This document shows, in pieces, positions 9,630 to 19,800 of a DNA stretch of 64,000 nt; the stretch's first letter is position 1; each line of letters opens with the position of its first letter. The notes below the pieces were generated by a model. The model ran no database searches, had not been told where the DNA came from, and was given only the letters and a program-made list of their open reading frames with translations. The stretch comes from Rhodococcoides kyotonense. Lineage in GTDB: Bacteria > Actinomycetota > Actinomycetes > Mycobacteriales > Mycobacteriaceae. Both the position numbers and the translations under genes were made by a program. The stretch spans positions 186,001-250,000 of the forward strand of contig NZ_FZOW01000003.1 in NCBI RefSeq assembly GCF_900188125.1, in the 5' to 3' direction.

Positions 9630-11546
9630 CTACACCAGCCTCACCATCTGGATCTTCGCGAGTTCGATGGTCTTGCGACCGTTCGCCTGCACCGACCACC
9701 CGTGGACCTCGTCGGCGTGCAGCACCAGATCACTCATTTCGTCCAGCGTGGCCACACGTTTCTTGTTCACCGCATGGATGTGCACTGTGCGCCCGTTCAC
9801 GACGGCCGATGCCAACTCCGCGACGTCGCGCGCGGGCAGCCTGCACCACGCACCGATTTTCGCCGCCGCGGCCTCCGGATCGATCGGCACCGGGTCTCCC
9901 GACGCCAATGCCCGGGCCAATACTGCAGCAGGCGTCCTGAGCCGCTGACGGAACAGCGGCACGTCACCGGTCTCGTCGGCTTTCGTTCGGGACACTTTCA
10001 CCTGACTGTGCCCGCCGTCGTCTCGGGGCGAATAGCCGGCACCGCGCAGAATGTCGAGGACTCGCTTCGGCCCGACCGAGGACGCCAGCACCGTCGGCGC
10101 GACGACACGGCCCTTCAACTCCGCGATGGTGGCGATCTCCCGAACCAGCGATTCGTCCTCGCTGACGACGATGCTCGACGCCGAATGCACCGCGAGATGG
10201 CCGTGTCTACGCCCGCAGTCCTCGATGAGGTACTGCAGATTCTGCGGGATCTCGGTGTCCGAGATGTCGGCGAGATCGGAGATCAACCGATCGGTCGAGC
10301 CGCCGTCGTCGAGATATCGCCTGATGGACGTCGGCGTGAACCGCCACGTCGACGCCGCATCCTTCGTTTCGGACTCCGCCGCAGCCGCCAGAACCGACCA
10401 CACGCTCTCCGAGACAGGGCCGGACACCACCGCCGTCAGGTCGGGAAGCAGATGAACTGTGCAGGAGGAGCTTTCGACGAGTTCCGCGACAATCGGATCG
10501 ATCGCGGCCTGGGTGGCTTCGGGCCCGGCCAAGCCTACCTCGACGAGTGCGCGCGTCAGGGCCGACGGAGCGTTCCCGGCAAGCAGTCCGAGCCACGTCG
10601 CTTCGCGCCACAATGCGAGCACTGCGCCCGGCTCGGAGATGAAAACGAATCGCGGACATGACCATTCGAGGTAGTCGACGGCGCGGGAGTCGTCGACGAT
10701 TCCTCGGTCCGGGATCGAGGCGAGAAACTTCTTCCTGAACCCCGGGTAGTACGTGGCGTGCGGCGAAAACCGCAGCAACGCAGACGGTTTCCCTTTGAAC
10801 GGTGGTCTGTGTGTCGGTGAAGCCTCGATACACCACCACGTCGCGACGAACCTGCTCAGTTTCTCCGCTCTGCCGAGCTTCAGGAACTTCGGAAGCGTCG
10901 TCGTACCGCGCAGCTCTTTACCGTAAGGATCGACCAGTCCCATCGCGCGGGCGAGCTCCAGAATCAGCTCCACGACCAGAACATTTTCCGCGCCAACAGT
11001 TTTGGAAACGATAGTGAGCTCACGTACACCGACACCACCGGATGCGAGCGTCTTGATCGACCCCGAGTCGACAGCTTTCAGCACCCCATCGGCGGTCTCG
11101 CAGAATCGAGCCGCGGCAAGTTGCTGCACCCCGACGTCGATGCTCGTGGCCTCACCCGGCCACGGTCGCGCCAGACTCGGCTTCGCTTCCGCCTCGGAGA
11201 CGTGACCGTGCAGCGCCGAAGGCCGATATCCGTCACCGCTCGGCCAGACCAGACCGAAGCCGACGAGCACGTCGAGCGCTCGATCGATATCTTCCGCGGC
11301 GGCGCTAGCGAAATGCTCCGCGAGCTCGGCTCTCGTTCTGTGCCCGTTCATCGCCGCGAGCACGCTCAGTGCACTTGCGTCGAGTTCGGTCACAGCCCGC
11401 GCCACCGACCGGGACGTCTGCAACAACTGGGACAGCGCGGCGAATGTGCGAGGAGGAAGGTCGGTCGCGATGTCGGAACGGACGTCGAGCAGCCGCGTCA
11501 GCCGATCACCGTCGAGACCCGCAAGCCACTCCTCCTGAGTGGTCAT
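9630..11546 (-). CDS. Helicase-associated (XPB/Ssl2 N-terminal-like) domain protein
   Basis: A 638-residue protein that opens WLAGLDGDRLTRLLDVRSDI. This resembles the N-terminal, non-ATPase part of the actinobacterial XPB-associated protein (Rv0862c-like), which carries winged-helix and Helicase_C_3 regions. No Walker motif is seen, so it is probably a partner or regulator and not a motor. The start codon overlaps the stop of the upstream HhH-GPD glycosylase gene by four bases (ATGA), so the two are translationally coupled and a DNA-repair role is a fair inference. It is shorter than the roughly 750-residue relatives, and no XPB gene is adjacent. Confidence 0.7.
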   Translation of the reverse strand: MTTQEEWLAGLDGDRLTRLLDVRSDIATDLPPRTFAALSQLLQTSRSVARAVTELDASALSVLAAMNGHRTRAELAEHFASAAAEDIDRALDVLVGFGLVWPSGDGYRPSALHGHVSEAEAKPSLARPWPGEATSIDVGVQQLAAARFCETADGVLKAVDSGSIKTLASGGVGVRELTIVSKTVGAENVLVVELILELARAMGLVDPYGKELRGTTTLPKFLKLGRAEKLSRFVATWWCIEASPTHRPPFKGKPSALLRFSPHATYYPGFRKKFLASIPDRGIVDDSRAVDYLEWSCPRFVFISEPGAVLALWREATWLGLLAGNAPSALTRALVEVGLAGPEATQAAIDPIVAELVESSSCTVHLLPDLTAVVSGPVSESVWSVLAAAAESETKDAASTWRFTPTSIRRYLDDGGSTDRLISDLADISDTEIPQNLQYLIEDCGRRHGHLAVHSASSIVVSEDESLVREIATIAELKGRVVAPTVLASSVGPKRVLDILRGAGYSPRDDGGHSQVKVSRTKADETGDVPLFRQRLRTPAAVLARALASGDPVPIDPEAAAAKIGAWCRLPARDVAELASAVVNGRTVHIHAVNKKRVATLDEMSDLVLHADEVHGWSVQANGRKTIELAKIQMVRLV

Positions 11547-12118
11547 TTCTTCTTCGCTGCCGCCTTCGCGGCCTTCTTGAATTCACGCACCTCGAGCAGT
11601 GACTTCTCGTCGACGACGTCGGCAATCGACCTGCGCGACCCCTCGTCGCCATAGGCACCCGCGGCCTTGCGCCACCCGTCGGGAGTGACACCCATCTGTT
11701 TCCCGAGCAACGCCAGGAAGATTCGCGCCTTCTGATCGCCGTATCCGGGGAGTGCCTTCAGCCGCTTCAGTACCTCGGCGCCGTTGGGGTCGTCGCGACG
11801 CCAGATCTCGTCTGGCTTGCCATCGTAATTCTCGACGATGTACTCGGCCAGCCCTTGGATTCGCTCGGCCATCGATCCCGGAAAGCGGTGTACTGCAGGT
11901 GTTGTCGCGCACACCGCAGCGAACTCGTCGGGATCGGCCTGGGCGATGGCGTCGACCTTCAGGTCACCGAGGCGGTCTACGAGCTTCTTCGGTCCGGCGA
12001 ACGCGGACTCCATCGGGACCTGCTGATCGAGAAGCATCCCGATGAGCAACGCAAAAGGATCCTCGGCCAGCAATGCATCGGCGTCGGCATCGCCGGTCAG
12101 GTGCAACGTGGGAGACAT
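11543..12118 (-). CDS. HhH-GPD-type base excision DNA repair protein
   Basis: A 191-residue protein of the HhH-GPD glycosylase superfamily, which removes damaged bases from DNA. The N-terminal part has DPFALLIGMLLDQQVPMESA, and the helix-hairpin-helix is LPGYGDQKARIFLALLG. A lysine/alanine-rich tail (KKAAKAAAKKK) closes it. It is about 60 residues shorter than AlkA or Nth and has no iron-sulfur cysteine cluster. This matches the small uncharacterised actinobacterial branch, so its substrate is unknown. It is first in a two-gene unit with the helicase-associated protein. Confidence 0.85.
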   Translation of the reverse strand: MSPTLHLTGDADADALLAEDPFALLIGMLLDQQVPMESAFAGPKKLVDRLGDLKVDAIAQADPDEFAAVCATTPAVHRFPGSMAERIQGLAEYIVENYDGKPDEIWRRDDPNGAEVLKRLKALPGYGDQKARIFLALLGKQMGVTPDGWRKAAGAYGDEGSRRSIADVVDEKSLLEVREFKKAAKAAAKKK

Positions 12119-12142
12119 GACCTCGATCTTCTCACGCAGCCG

Positions 12143-12946
12143 CTAGGTGATGGAGACCAACTGCGTGATGTCGTCGAACGGCAGCGGTCCGTCCACGATT
12201 GCGCCGACGATCGTGTTGTTCAGGGTGATCGATCCGCCGTGATTGTCGAGGAAGGCGGTGTCCGCCGCATCTCGACCCGTTGCGATTCGCACGAGCGTCG
12301 ATCTCGGTGCCAGACACGTCGCGTCGACGACGCGCCAACTCCCGTCGACGAAGGCTTCGGCCACCGCGTGAAAATCCATCGGTTCACAGCCAGGGGCGTA
12401 CACCGCGACGAGCCGGGCGGGCACGTTCACCGCGCGGAGCAGCGCCACCACGAGGTGGGTGTAGTCGCGGCAGACGCCTGCGCCCGCGAGCAGCGTGTCG
12501 GCTGCACCGTCGATCGGGTCGCTGCTGCCCGGGACGTAACTCAGCCGTGAACCGACCCACGACGACACCGCCGCGAGCAACTTCTCCGACGGTTCGAACG
12601 AGCCGAATTCCGTTGCAGCGAACCCGAAGAACTTGTCGGCCTCGGCGTAGCGGCTGGGGCGGAGATACAGCGACAGATCGTAATCGGACACCGGAGCAGG
12701 CTCGGTGTTGCCGTAGATGGTCGCCGAGTACGACACCTCCAGCTTTCCGACGCCCGCGTGCAGCTTGTGAATTCGGGTGCCGTGCGCGCCGCTGATCTCC
12801 TGGACCTCGACGGGTTGCCCGTCCAGAGTGAACGACAGCGCTTCCCACACATCGGTTCCGGGGTGCGGCGCGACGGCGATCTGGAATTCGAGGGTGCTGG
12901 CCTCGGTGACATCCACGTCGAGGTAGGCAGAGACGTCACGTTTCAT
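12143..12946 (-). CDS. Transglutaminase-like cysteine protease family protein
   Basis: A 267-residue cytoplasmic protein with a transglutaminase-like core. The catalytic cysteine is in LLAGAGVCRDYTHLVVALLR, the histidine in CEPMDFHAVAEAFVDG, and the aspartate in WRVVDATCLAP. The N-terminal 110 residues form a beta-rich domain (bacterial transglutaminase-like N-terminal type). Such proteins are thought to be peptidases or amide hydrolases; the substrate is unknown. It is 37 bases downstream of phoU on the same strand and may be cotranscribed with it. Confidence 0.85.
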   Translation of the reverse strand: MKRDVSAYLDVDVTEASTLEFQIAVAPHPGTDVWEALSFTLDGQPVEVQEISGAHGTRIHKLHAGVGKLEVSYSATIYGNTEPAPVSDYDLSLYLRPSRYAEADKFFGFAATEFGSFEPSEKLLAAVSSWVGSRLSYVPGSSDPIDGAADTLLAGAGVCRDYTHLVVALLRAVNVPARLVAVYAPGCEPMDFHAVAEAFVDGSWRVVDATCLAPRSTLVRIATGRDAADTAFLDNHGGSITLNNTIVGAIVDGPLPFDDITQLVSIT

Positions 12947-12983
12947 CGTGCTGATCCTGCCACCGTCGGCGGACTTCTGCAGA

Positions 12984-13637
12984 TCAAGCTTCGTCGCGTC
13001 GGAATTCTCCGGTGACGAGGAAGATCACACGCTTGGCGACCTCGACGGTGTGGTCGGAGAAGCGCTCGTAGAACCGCCCGAGCAGCGTGACGTCGACAGC
13101 CGTCGGCACGCCGTGCGGCCAGTCCGGTGCGGCCGTCAGCGTGAACAGGCTGCGATGGAGCTCGTCCATCGCCTCGTCCTTGAGTCGAAGCTCCGACGCG
13201 AGGTCGGCATCGCGCGTCAGCAATACCTCACGCGTCGCATCTGCTTGTTCGACCGCGACGCGGCCCATGTCGGCAAAAACGCCTTCCACCTCGGCCGGAA
13301 GGACGTGCGCCGGATGACGCCTGCGCACGAGTTCGGCGATGTGAATCGCCAAGCCGCCCATTCGCTGCAGATCCGCGACGATGTGGATTCCGCTGACCAT
13401 GATCCGCAGGTCGAGCGCCACAGGTGATTGCAACGCGAGCACCGAGAACGCGTTCTGCTCCCACTGCGCAGCGAGCGCATCGATCTGCTCGCGGCTGCTG
13501 ATGGTCGTCTCTGCAAGTCCCAGGTCGGCGGTCAGAAGCGCCTTGGTCGCCGACGCCATCGCGTCTTCCGCCAGCCTGCAGATCTCCGCGAGATCGGCCG
13601 ACAACGTGTCGAGTCGATTGTTGTAATTTTCACGCAC
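12984..13637 (-). CDS. phoU: Phosphate signalling complex protein PhoU
   Basis: A 217-residue helical protein with the two PhoU repeats, each forming a three-helix bundle. The metal-binding E/DxxxD-type patches appear in [19 protein letters not shown] and [18 protein letters not shown]. PhoU links the Pst phosphate transporter to a sensor kinase and damps the phosphate-starvation response. Translation starts at GTG 13637. No pst or phoBR genes are adjacent, so it is a stand-alone phoU, which is common in actinobacteria. Confidence 0.92.
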   Translation of the reverse strand: MRENYNNRLDTLSADLAEICRLAEDAMASATKALLTADLGLAETTISSREQIDALAAQWEQNAFSVLALQSPVALDLRIMVSGIHIVADLQRMGGLAIHIAELVRRRHPAHVLPAEVEGVFADMGRVAVEQADATREVLLTRDADLASELRLKDEAMDELHRSLFTLTAAPDWPHGVPTAVDVTLLGRFYERFSDHTVEVAKRVIFLVTGEFRRDEA

Positions 13638-13734
13638 CGTCGTGCTCCGAAACCAGATTCATGTCCCGTGTCCTCACCGTCGCGGTTCTCTGTGCCCTTC
13701 CCTGGACGGAACCGATCTTCCTACACCCTGGCAC

Positions 13735-14085
13735 ATGTATGGAATTGTCTGGTCTGTGACGGTCGTGAAGTCGGTTCTTCTGTTCGGTATTGCTGCGTTG
13801 TTCGAGATCGGCGGTGCGTGGCTCATATGGCAAGGAGTGCGCGAACACCGCGGCTGGATCTGGATCGGTGCGGGCGTCGTCGCGCTCGGCGCCTACGGTT
13901 TTGTCGCGACGATGCAGCCGGACGCGAATTTCGGACGCATTCTCGCGGCGTACGGCGGCGTCTTCGTCGCAGGATCACTTGCGTGGGCCATGATCGCCGA
14001 CGGTTTCCGACCCGATCGTTGGGATGTGACGGGCGCCGTGGTCTGTCTCGTCGGTGTCGCGGTGATCATGTACGGCCCACGCTGA
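13735..14085 (+). CDS. YnfA-family small membrane protein
   Basis: A protein of about 110-116 residues with four transmembrane helices: [20 protein letters not shown], then [40 protein letters not shown] and [13 protein letters not shown]. It belongs to the YnfA/UPF0060 family of SMR-like inner-membrane proteins, which have been linked to efflux of small cations. Two starts are possible, ATG 13735 and GTG 13756; neither has a clear ribosome binding site, so the N-terminus is uncertain. It is divergent from phoU. Confidence 0.88.
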   Translation: MYGIVWSVTVVKSVLLFGIAALFEIGGAWLIWQGVREHRGWIWIGAGVVALGAYGFVATMQPDANFGRILAAYGGVFVAGSLAWAMIADGFRPDRWDVTGAVVCLVGVAVIMYGPR

Positions 14086-14092
14086 GTGCCGA

Positions 14093-15388
14093 TCAGCAGT
14101 TGGTCGGAGCCGGAACGCCGTAGAAGCGGTCCTTGATCCAGTTCTGTGCTTCACCCAGGCCGAGAAGGTCCGGAATGACATGCCCTGCAGCAGAACCCGG
14201 AACGACGGCCGGTAGCTGTGCACTGCTCAGCTGAACCGTCGCACCCTTGCCACACCAGTTGCCTGCCAATTCGACGGCCTGGCCGTGCGGCACGATGTCG
14301 TCCGACGTACCCGATTGAATGAGTACCGGCGCGTTCGGCGTACGCTCGCCGATCTTGTTCTTGGCCAGAATCTCCTGCGCCACAGGCAACCTGTTCAGCA
14401 CTACCGACATCGGCTCACCGGTCTTGGTGTACTCCTGCGTCCGGTGCAGTCCGACGGTCAGAATCGTCTCTCCGACACACTGATTCGCGACCAGATTCAG
14501 CATCGCCTTGCCTGCGTCGTTGATGTTCTCGTCGATGATCGGCCGCAGACCCGGATCGGATTCGAGTAGGCCGTTGAGCGTGTAGCCGATGACACCGGTG
14601 AGAACCGTGCCGTCGACCTGATCGAGCGTCTGCTTCAGATCGGCCGGTGGCGCGCCTGCGTACGTCCCGACGATGTTCAACTCGGGTGCATACTCCTCGG
14701 CGAGTTCGGCACCGGCCGCGGCCGCGCCTCCACCTTGCGAGTAGCCGTACAGGCCGACCGGGCCTTCGGCGGAAAGCTTGGTGCCCTGGATCTTTCGGGC
14801 CGCGCGGGCCGCGTCGAGCACCGCATGCGCCTCGGCCGCGCGGTTGACGTACGTGTGCGCTCCCGGTGTACCGAGGCCCTCGTAATCGGTGATGACGACG
14901 CCGTAACCCTGCGACAGCAGCGAATACGCCGCCAGCACTTCGTATTCGACCATGAACCCGAGCGGAGGCGTGTACGTGATGACGTTGTTCAACATCTTCG
15001 ACGGGGCACACTGATCACCCTGGCCCTGCGTACCGGGAGCGAGTACGACGAGCGGACGCTCACCGGGGCCGGTCCACTCGGCTGCGGGATCGATGTACGT
15101 GCCGGACACCGCGTTCGCGTCGCCGTTGGAATCGGTGCTGCGGTACAGGATTCGCGTGGCCTCCCCTGGAAGTGTGCCGCCGATACCGGGAACGGACAAC
15201 GCGAGGTGCGACGGTTCCGTGCGAATCAGGTCGCCAGGAGAGCCGTCGGGCAGCGGGTTGGGCGGTACGTAGAAGTCGGATTCCACCGTCGACCCGGTGG
15301 AAGGCGCCGCCGTCGCCAGCGGCGTCAACGCCGCGGCAGCCACGACGGCCAGGCCGACAGCCGATCCGAACAACCGTGACACACGCAT
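14093..15388 (-). CDS. Secreted lipase of the LIP family
   Basis: A 431-residue exported lipase. Residues 1-28 form a Sec signal peptide ending around LATAAPS. The nucleophile elbow is GLYGYSQGGGAAAA (serine near residue 230). A likely acid/base pair lies in SGTSDDIVPHGQAVELAGNW and PGSAAGHVIPD. This matches the secretory triacylglycerol lipases (Candida antarctica lipase A-like) that are common in rhodococci and mycobacteria. It is convergent with ynfA, eight bases away. The actual ester substrate is unknown. Confidence 0.88.
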   Translation of the reverse strand: MRVSRLFGSAVGLAVVAAAALTPLATAAPSTGSTVESDFYVPPNPLPDGSPGDLIRTEPSHLALSVPGIGGTLPGEATRILYRSTDSNGDANAVSGTYIDPAAEWTGPGERPLVVLAPGTQGQGDQCAPSKMLNNVITYTPPLGFMVEYEVLAAYSLLSQGYGVVITDYEGLGTPGAHTYVNRAAEAHAVLDAARAARKIQGTKLSAEGPVGLYGYSQGGGAAAAGAELAEEYAPELNIVGTYAGAPPADLKQTLDQVDGTVLTGVIGYTLNGLLESDPGLRPIIDENINDAGKAMLNLVANQCVGETILTVGLHRTQEYTKTGEPMSVVLNRLPVAQEILAKNKIGERTPNAPVLIQSGTSDDIVPHGQAVELAGNWCGKGATVQLSSAQLPAVVPGSAAGHVIPDLLGLGEAQNWIKDRFYGVPAPTNC

Positions 15389-15579
15389 GTAACTACCCCC
15401 GTAGGTTTCTGTGCCGACCGCTTCTTACTCAGCGGTAGTAACACTCCCGACGGACAGTACGTGATGGGGGACACATTTCGGAAGCATGAGTTCTGCAACG
15501 TCACTACGACTATGAGACGTCACAACGCGCGATCAGGTGGGGCCAGCGAGAAATCGGCGGCGTTGGTGTCGAGTAACAG

Positions 15580-16251
15580 TCACCGACGACGTCGATGCAT
15601 GGCCGTTTTCGCAGCGAGAATCTCGTCGGACGTGAAGGCTCGACCCGGAAGAGCGGTCGCGGCGCCGGGCTCGGCGCGTAGGCCGTCGAGCACGAGTGCG
15701 AAGTATCGCTTCCAGTTCGCCGGCTCGACCGCACAGGTGAATTCCGATGCGGCTCCGACCATTCCGATCAGCGGAAAGAAGTCGTTGACCTCGACGTCCG
15801 CGCGCAGTTGACCCGAGTCACGTGCGCGCCGAACGATCTCGTCCACGAACGGATCGATCTTCTCGCGCACCTGGGCGATTCCGTTGCAGCCCTCGTCGGT
15901 ACCCATGACGACATCGTTCAGCCCTCGGTCGGCGGAGATGCCCTCACAGAGACTTTCGAGGAACATGACGAGCCCGTCCCACGCGTCGTCCGCCTTCAGA
16001 GCTTCTTCCGCATGCCCGAGCATCTCTTCGAGACGCTGCTCGAATACGCCGTCGATCAATTCTTCCTTGCACGAGAACCGCCTGTAGACGGTGCCGACGC
16101 CCACCTTGGCGTGGGCGGCGACGTCGTCGAGCGTGATGTCGATACCGCGCGACGCGAACAACTCTCGAGCTGCGTCGATGATGCGTCGACGATTCCGTTC
16201 GGCGTCGGCACGCAGCGGCTTCTTGGCCGCTGTGTCGGCTCTCACACTCAT
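15580..16251 (-). CDS. TetR-family repressor of the divergent efflux gene
   Basis: A 223-residue regulator with the TetR helix-turn-helix at residues about 20-65 (GIDITLDDVAAHAKVGVGTV then YRRFSCKEELIDGVFEQRL). The C-terminal region is a helical ligand domain. It is divergent from a 14-helix drug transporter. The 106-base gap between them contains two related inverted repeats (16272-16296 and 16319-16335), so self-repression and control of the transporter are likely. The inducer is unknown. Confidence 0.9.
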   Translation of the reverse strand: MSVRADTAAKKPLRADAERNRRRIIDAARELFASRGIDITLDDVAAHAKVGVGTVYRRFSCKEELIDGVFEQRLEEMLGHAEEALKADDAWDGLVMFLESLCEGISADRGLNDVVMGTDEGCNGIAQVREKIDPFVDEIVRRARDSGQLRADVEVNDFFPLIGMVGAASEFTCAVEPANWKRYFALVLDGLRAEPGAATALPGRAFTSDEILAAKTAMHRRRR

Positions 16252-16271
16252 TCGATGTCCGTTTCACCCGA

Positions 16272-16335
16272 TAAGCGGAGGACATTCCTCCACTTAGCTG
16301 CTACCTTGTTCCAATAACCGGAGGATACACCTCCG
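16272..16335. promoter_or_regulatory. Pair of TetR operators
   Basis: Two dyads lie in the divergent promoter. Site 1 (16272-16296) has 11-base arms with one mismatch around CAT. Site 2 (16319-16335) is CGGAGG-ATACA-CCTCCG. Both share the half-site CGGAGGA, and their centres are 43 bases apart, about four helical turns. One site sits near each start codon, as expected for a repressor that controls both genes. Confidence 0.7.
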
Positions 16336-16357
16336 CATAGTCGATCAGAGGAACACC

Positions 16358-17878
16358 ATGACTGCACTGTCTTCGGACGACGTCTCGTCGTCGGGGCTGG
16401 CAACGGAGGAAGTCACCGATGCCAAGGCCCATCGCAATCGCTGGCTGATTCTGGCCACGCTGGGTCTCGCCCAGCTCATGGTGGTGCTCGACGCCACCGT
16501 CGTGAACATCGCTCTCCCCGCCGCCCAGCTCGACTTGGGCTTCGACAACGCGAACCGCTCGTGGGTCGTCACGTCCTACGCCCTCGCATTCGGCAGCTTG
16601 CTGTTGCTCGGTGGCCGATTGAGTGACTTGTTCGGCCGTCGCAACACCTTCTTGGTCGGCCTCGTCGGCTTCGCCGTCATGTCGGCCGTCGGAGGCGCTG
16701 CCGTGAACTTCGGCATGCTGGTCGCCGCACGTGCAGGTCAGGGTGTCTTCGGGGCTCTGCTCGCACCGGCTGCCCTGTCACTTCTCGCCACCACATTCAC
16801 CGATCCGAAGGAACGCGCCAAGGCGTTCGGCATCTTCGGCGCGATCGCAGGCGGCGGCGGCGCTCTCGGCCTGCTGCTCGGTGGCATGTTGACCGAGTGG
16901 GCCAACTGGCGCTGGAGCCTCTACATCAACCTCGTCTTCGCCGCGCTGGCGTTCGTCGCAGGATTCATCCTTCTGGCCAAGCACAAGGCAGATGTCCGTC
17001 CTCGCCTCGACATCCCCGGCACATTGACGGTGTCGGCTGCACTGTTCGCCATCGTCTACGGCTTCGCACATGCAGAGTCCGACGGCTGGGGCAACACCGT
17101 CACGATCGCTTTCCTGGTCGCGGGCGTCGGTCTGCTCGGAGTGTTCTTCAGCATTCAGCAGCGCGTCGCGCACCCGTTGCTGCCGCTGCGCATCATCCTC
17201 GACCGCACTCGGGCCGGATCGTTCCTCGCAGTCTTCGTCACGGGCGCGGGCATGTTCGCAGTGTTCCTGTTCCTGACCTACTACTTGCAGAACACACTCG
17301 GCTTCACCCCGATCACCACCGGATTCGCGTTCATGCCGATGATCGCCTCGCTCATCGTCACCGCGACGCTGTCGACCGCCATCGTGCTGCCCCGCTTCGG
17401 GCCGCGTGTCCTCATGACCACCGGACTCCTCGTCGCGGCGGTCGGCATGGGTCTACTCACGCAGATCGACGTCGACTCCAGCTACGTCACGCACATCTTG
17501 CCCGGCCTGATCGTCATGGGCCTCGGCCTCGGCGCCACGATGGCCCCGGCCATGCAAGGGGCGATCTCGGGTGTGAACCCCGACGATTCGGGTGTCGCGT
17601 CGGCGACGGTCAACACGATGCAGCAGGTGGGTGGTTCGATCGGAACCGCGCTGCTGAGCACGATCGCCGCCACCGCAGCGACCAGCTACGTCACCGACAA
17701 CATGGCGTCCGCGACGGATCCGCTGTCACTGCAGGCACACGCGGAGATCGCCAGCTACACCACGACGTTCTGGTGGGCGACCGGCATCTTCCTGCTCGGC
17801 GCGGTCATCTCGGCGATCGTGGTCAAGCCGGGACTGCTTCCCGCTGCTCCCGAGGGTGCGGTAGTCGTAGGCCACTAG
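16358..17878 (+). CDS. MFS multidrug efflux transporter, DHA2 family (14 helices)
   Basis: A 506-residue transporter of the EmrB/QacA type. The first-helix region has QLMVVLDATVVNIALPAAQL, including the acidic D1 motif of drug:proton antiporters. The loop motif is GGRLSDLFGRRN and the antiporter motif region is AIAGGGGALGLLLGGMLTEW. About 14 hydrophobic segments can be counted. It should export hydrophobic or cationic compounds using the proton gradient. ATG 16358 follows AGAGG. Control by the divergent TetR gene is inferred from the twin operators. The 3' end runs into an 8-bp tandem repeat. Confidence 0.92.
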   Translation: MTALSSDDVSSSGLATEEVTDAKAHRNRWLILATLGLAQLMVVLDATVVNIALPAAQLDLGFDNANRSWVVTSYALAFGSLLLLGGRLSDLFGRRNTFLVGLVGFAVMSAVGGAAVNFGMLVAARAGQGVFGALLAPAALSLLATTFTDPKERAKAFGIFGAIAGGGGALGLLLGGMLTEWANWRWSLYINLVFAALAFVAGFILLAKHKADVRPRLDIPGTLTVSAALFAIVYGFAHAESDGWGNTVTIAFLVAGVGLLGVFFSIQQRVAHPLLPLRIILDRTRAGSFLAVFVTGAGMFAVFLFLTYYLQNTLGFTPITTGFAFMPMIASLIVTATLSTAIVLPRFGPRVLMTTGLLVAAVGMGLLTQIDVDSSYVTHILPGLIVMGLGLGATMAPAMQGAISGVNPDDSGVASATVNTMQQVGGSIGTALLSTIAATAATSYVTDNMASATDPLSLQAHAEIASYTTTFWWATGIFLLGAVISAIVVKPGLLPAAPEGAVVVGH

Positions 17879-17896
17879 GCCACTAGGCCACTAGGC
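17868..17896. repeat. 8-bp tandem repeat across a stop codon
   Basis: The unit TAGGCCAC occurs about 3.6 times, starting at 17868, 17876, 17884 and 17892. The TAG of the second copy is the stop codon of the efflux gene. Its period is not a multiple of three. It may be a slippage product. Confidence 0.85.
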
Positions 17897-17905
17897 GCTG
17901 CGCAT

Positions 17906-17945
17906 GTGCACGGAAATACATACTCCCGTATGTATTTCCGTGCAC
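17906..17945. terminator. Perfect 18-bp hairpin between convergent genes
   Basis: Arms 17906-17923 and 17928-17945 are perfectly complementary around the loop TCCC. The arm core GGAAATACATA also occurs in the hairpin at 34463-34508. The left flank carries TAGGCGC and the right flank TAGGCG. It lies between the convergent efflux and aminotransferase genes, so a bidirectional terminator is the simplest reading. Confidence 0.75.
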
Positions 17946-17954
17946 GTAGGCGTT

Positions 17955-19490
<1,536 letters not shown>

Positions 19491-19560
19491 TCAACGGTCC
19501 GCGTAGGGCCGGACCGGCCCGTTTGGGATCTGCGGGGGGTTACCCGGTATGCTTCCCCAC

Positions 19561-19645
19561 GGAGGATTCGCCTAGTGGCCTATGGCGCTCGCCTGGAACG
19601 CGGGTTGGGTTAACGCCCTCAGGGGTTCAAATCCCCTATCCTCCG
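19561..19645 (+). tRNA. tRNA-Ser (anticodon GGA)
   Basis: Acceptor stem GGAGGAT (19561-19567) pairs with ATCCTCC (19638-19644), followed by discriminator G. The anticodon loop CTGGAAC has anticodon GGA. The T arm is AGGGGTTCAAATCCCCT. A long variable arm fits a serine tRNA. CCA is not encoded in full. A strong terminator follows at 19655. Confidence 0.95.
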
Positions 19646-19654
19646 CCGAAGGGA

Positions 19655-19686
19655 AAGCCCCCGCACCTCGTGTGCGGGGGCTTTTT
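19655..19686 (+). terminator. Intrinsic terminator after tRNA-Ser
   Basis: AAGCCCCCGCAC and GTGCGGGGGCTT form a GC-rich 12-bp stem around CTCGT, followed by a run of T (19682-19686). It is a classical Rho-independent terminator for the tRNA gene. Confidence 0.92.
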
Positions 19687-19800
19687 CCGTCATTCGAGCA
19701 TCACGACGCCCAGCGGGCCGCTTCCGATGCACACCCGCCCGGCAGTCGTCGCCGTCACCGCACTGCCCGATCCGCTGAGTCGGACGTAGACGGTGTTCAG

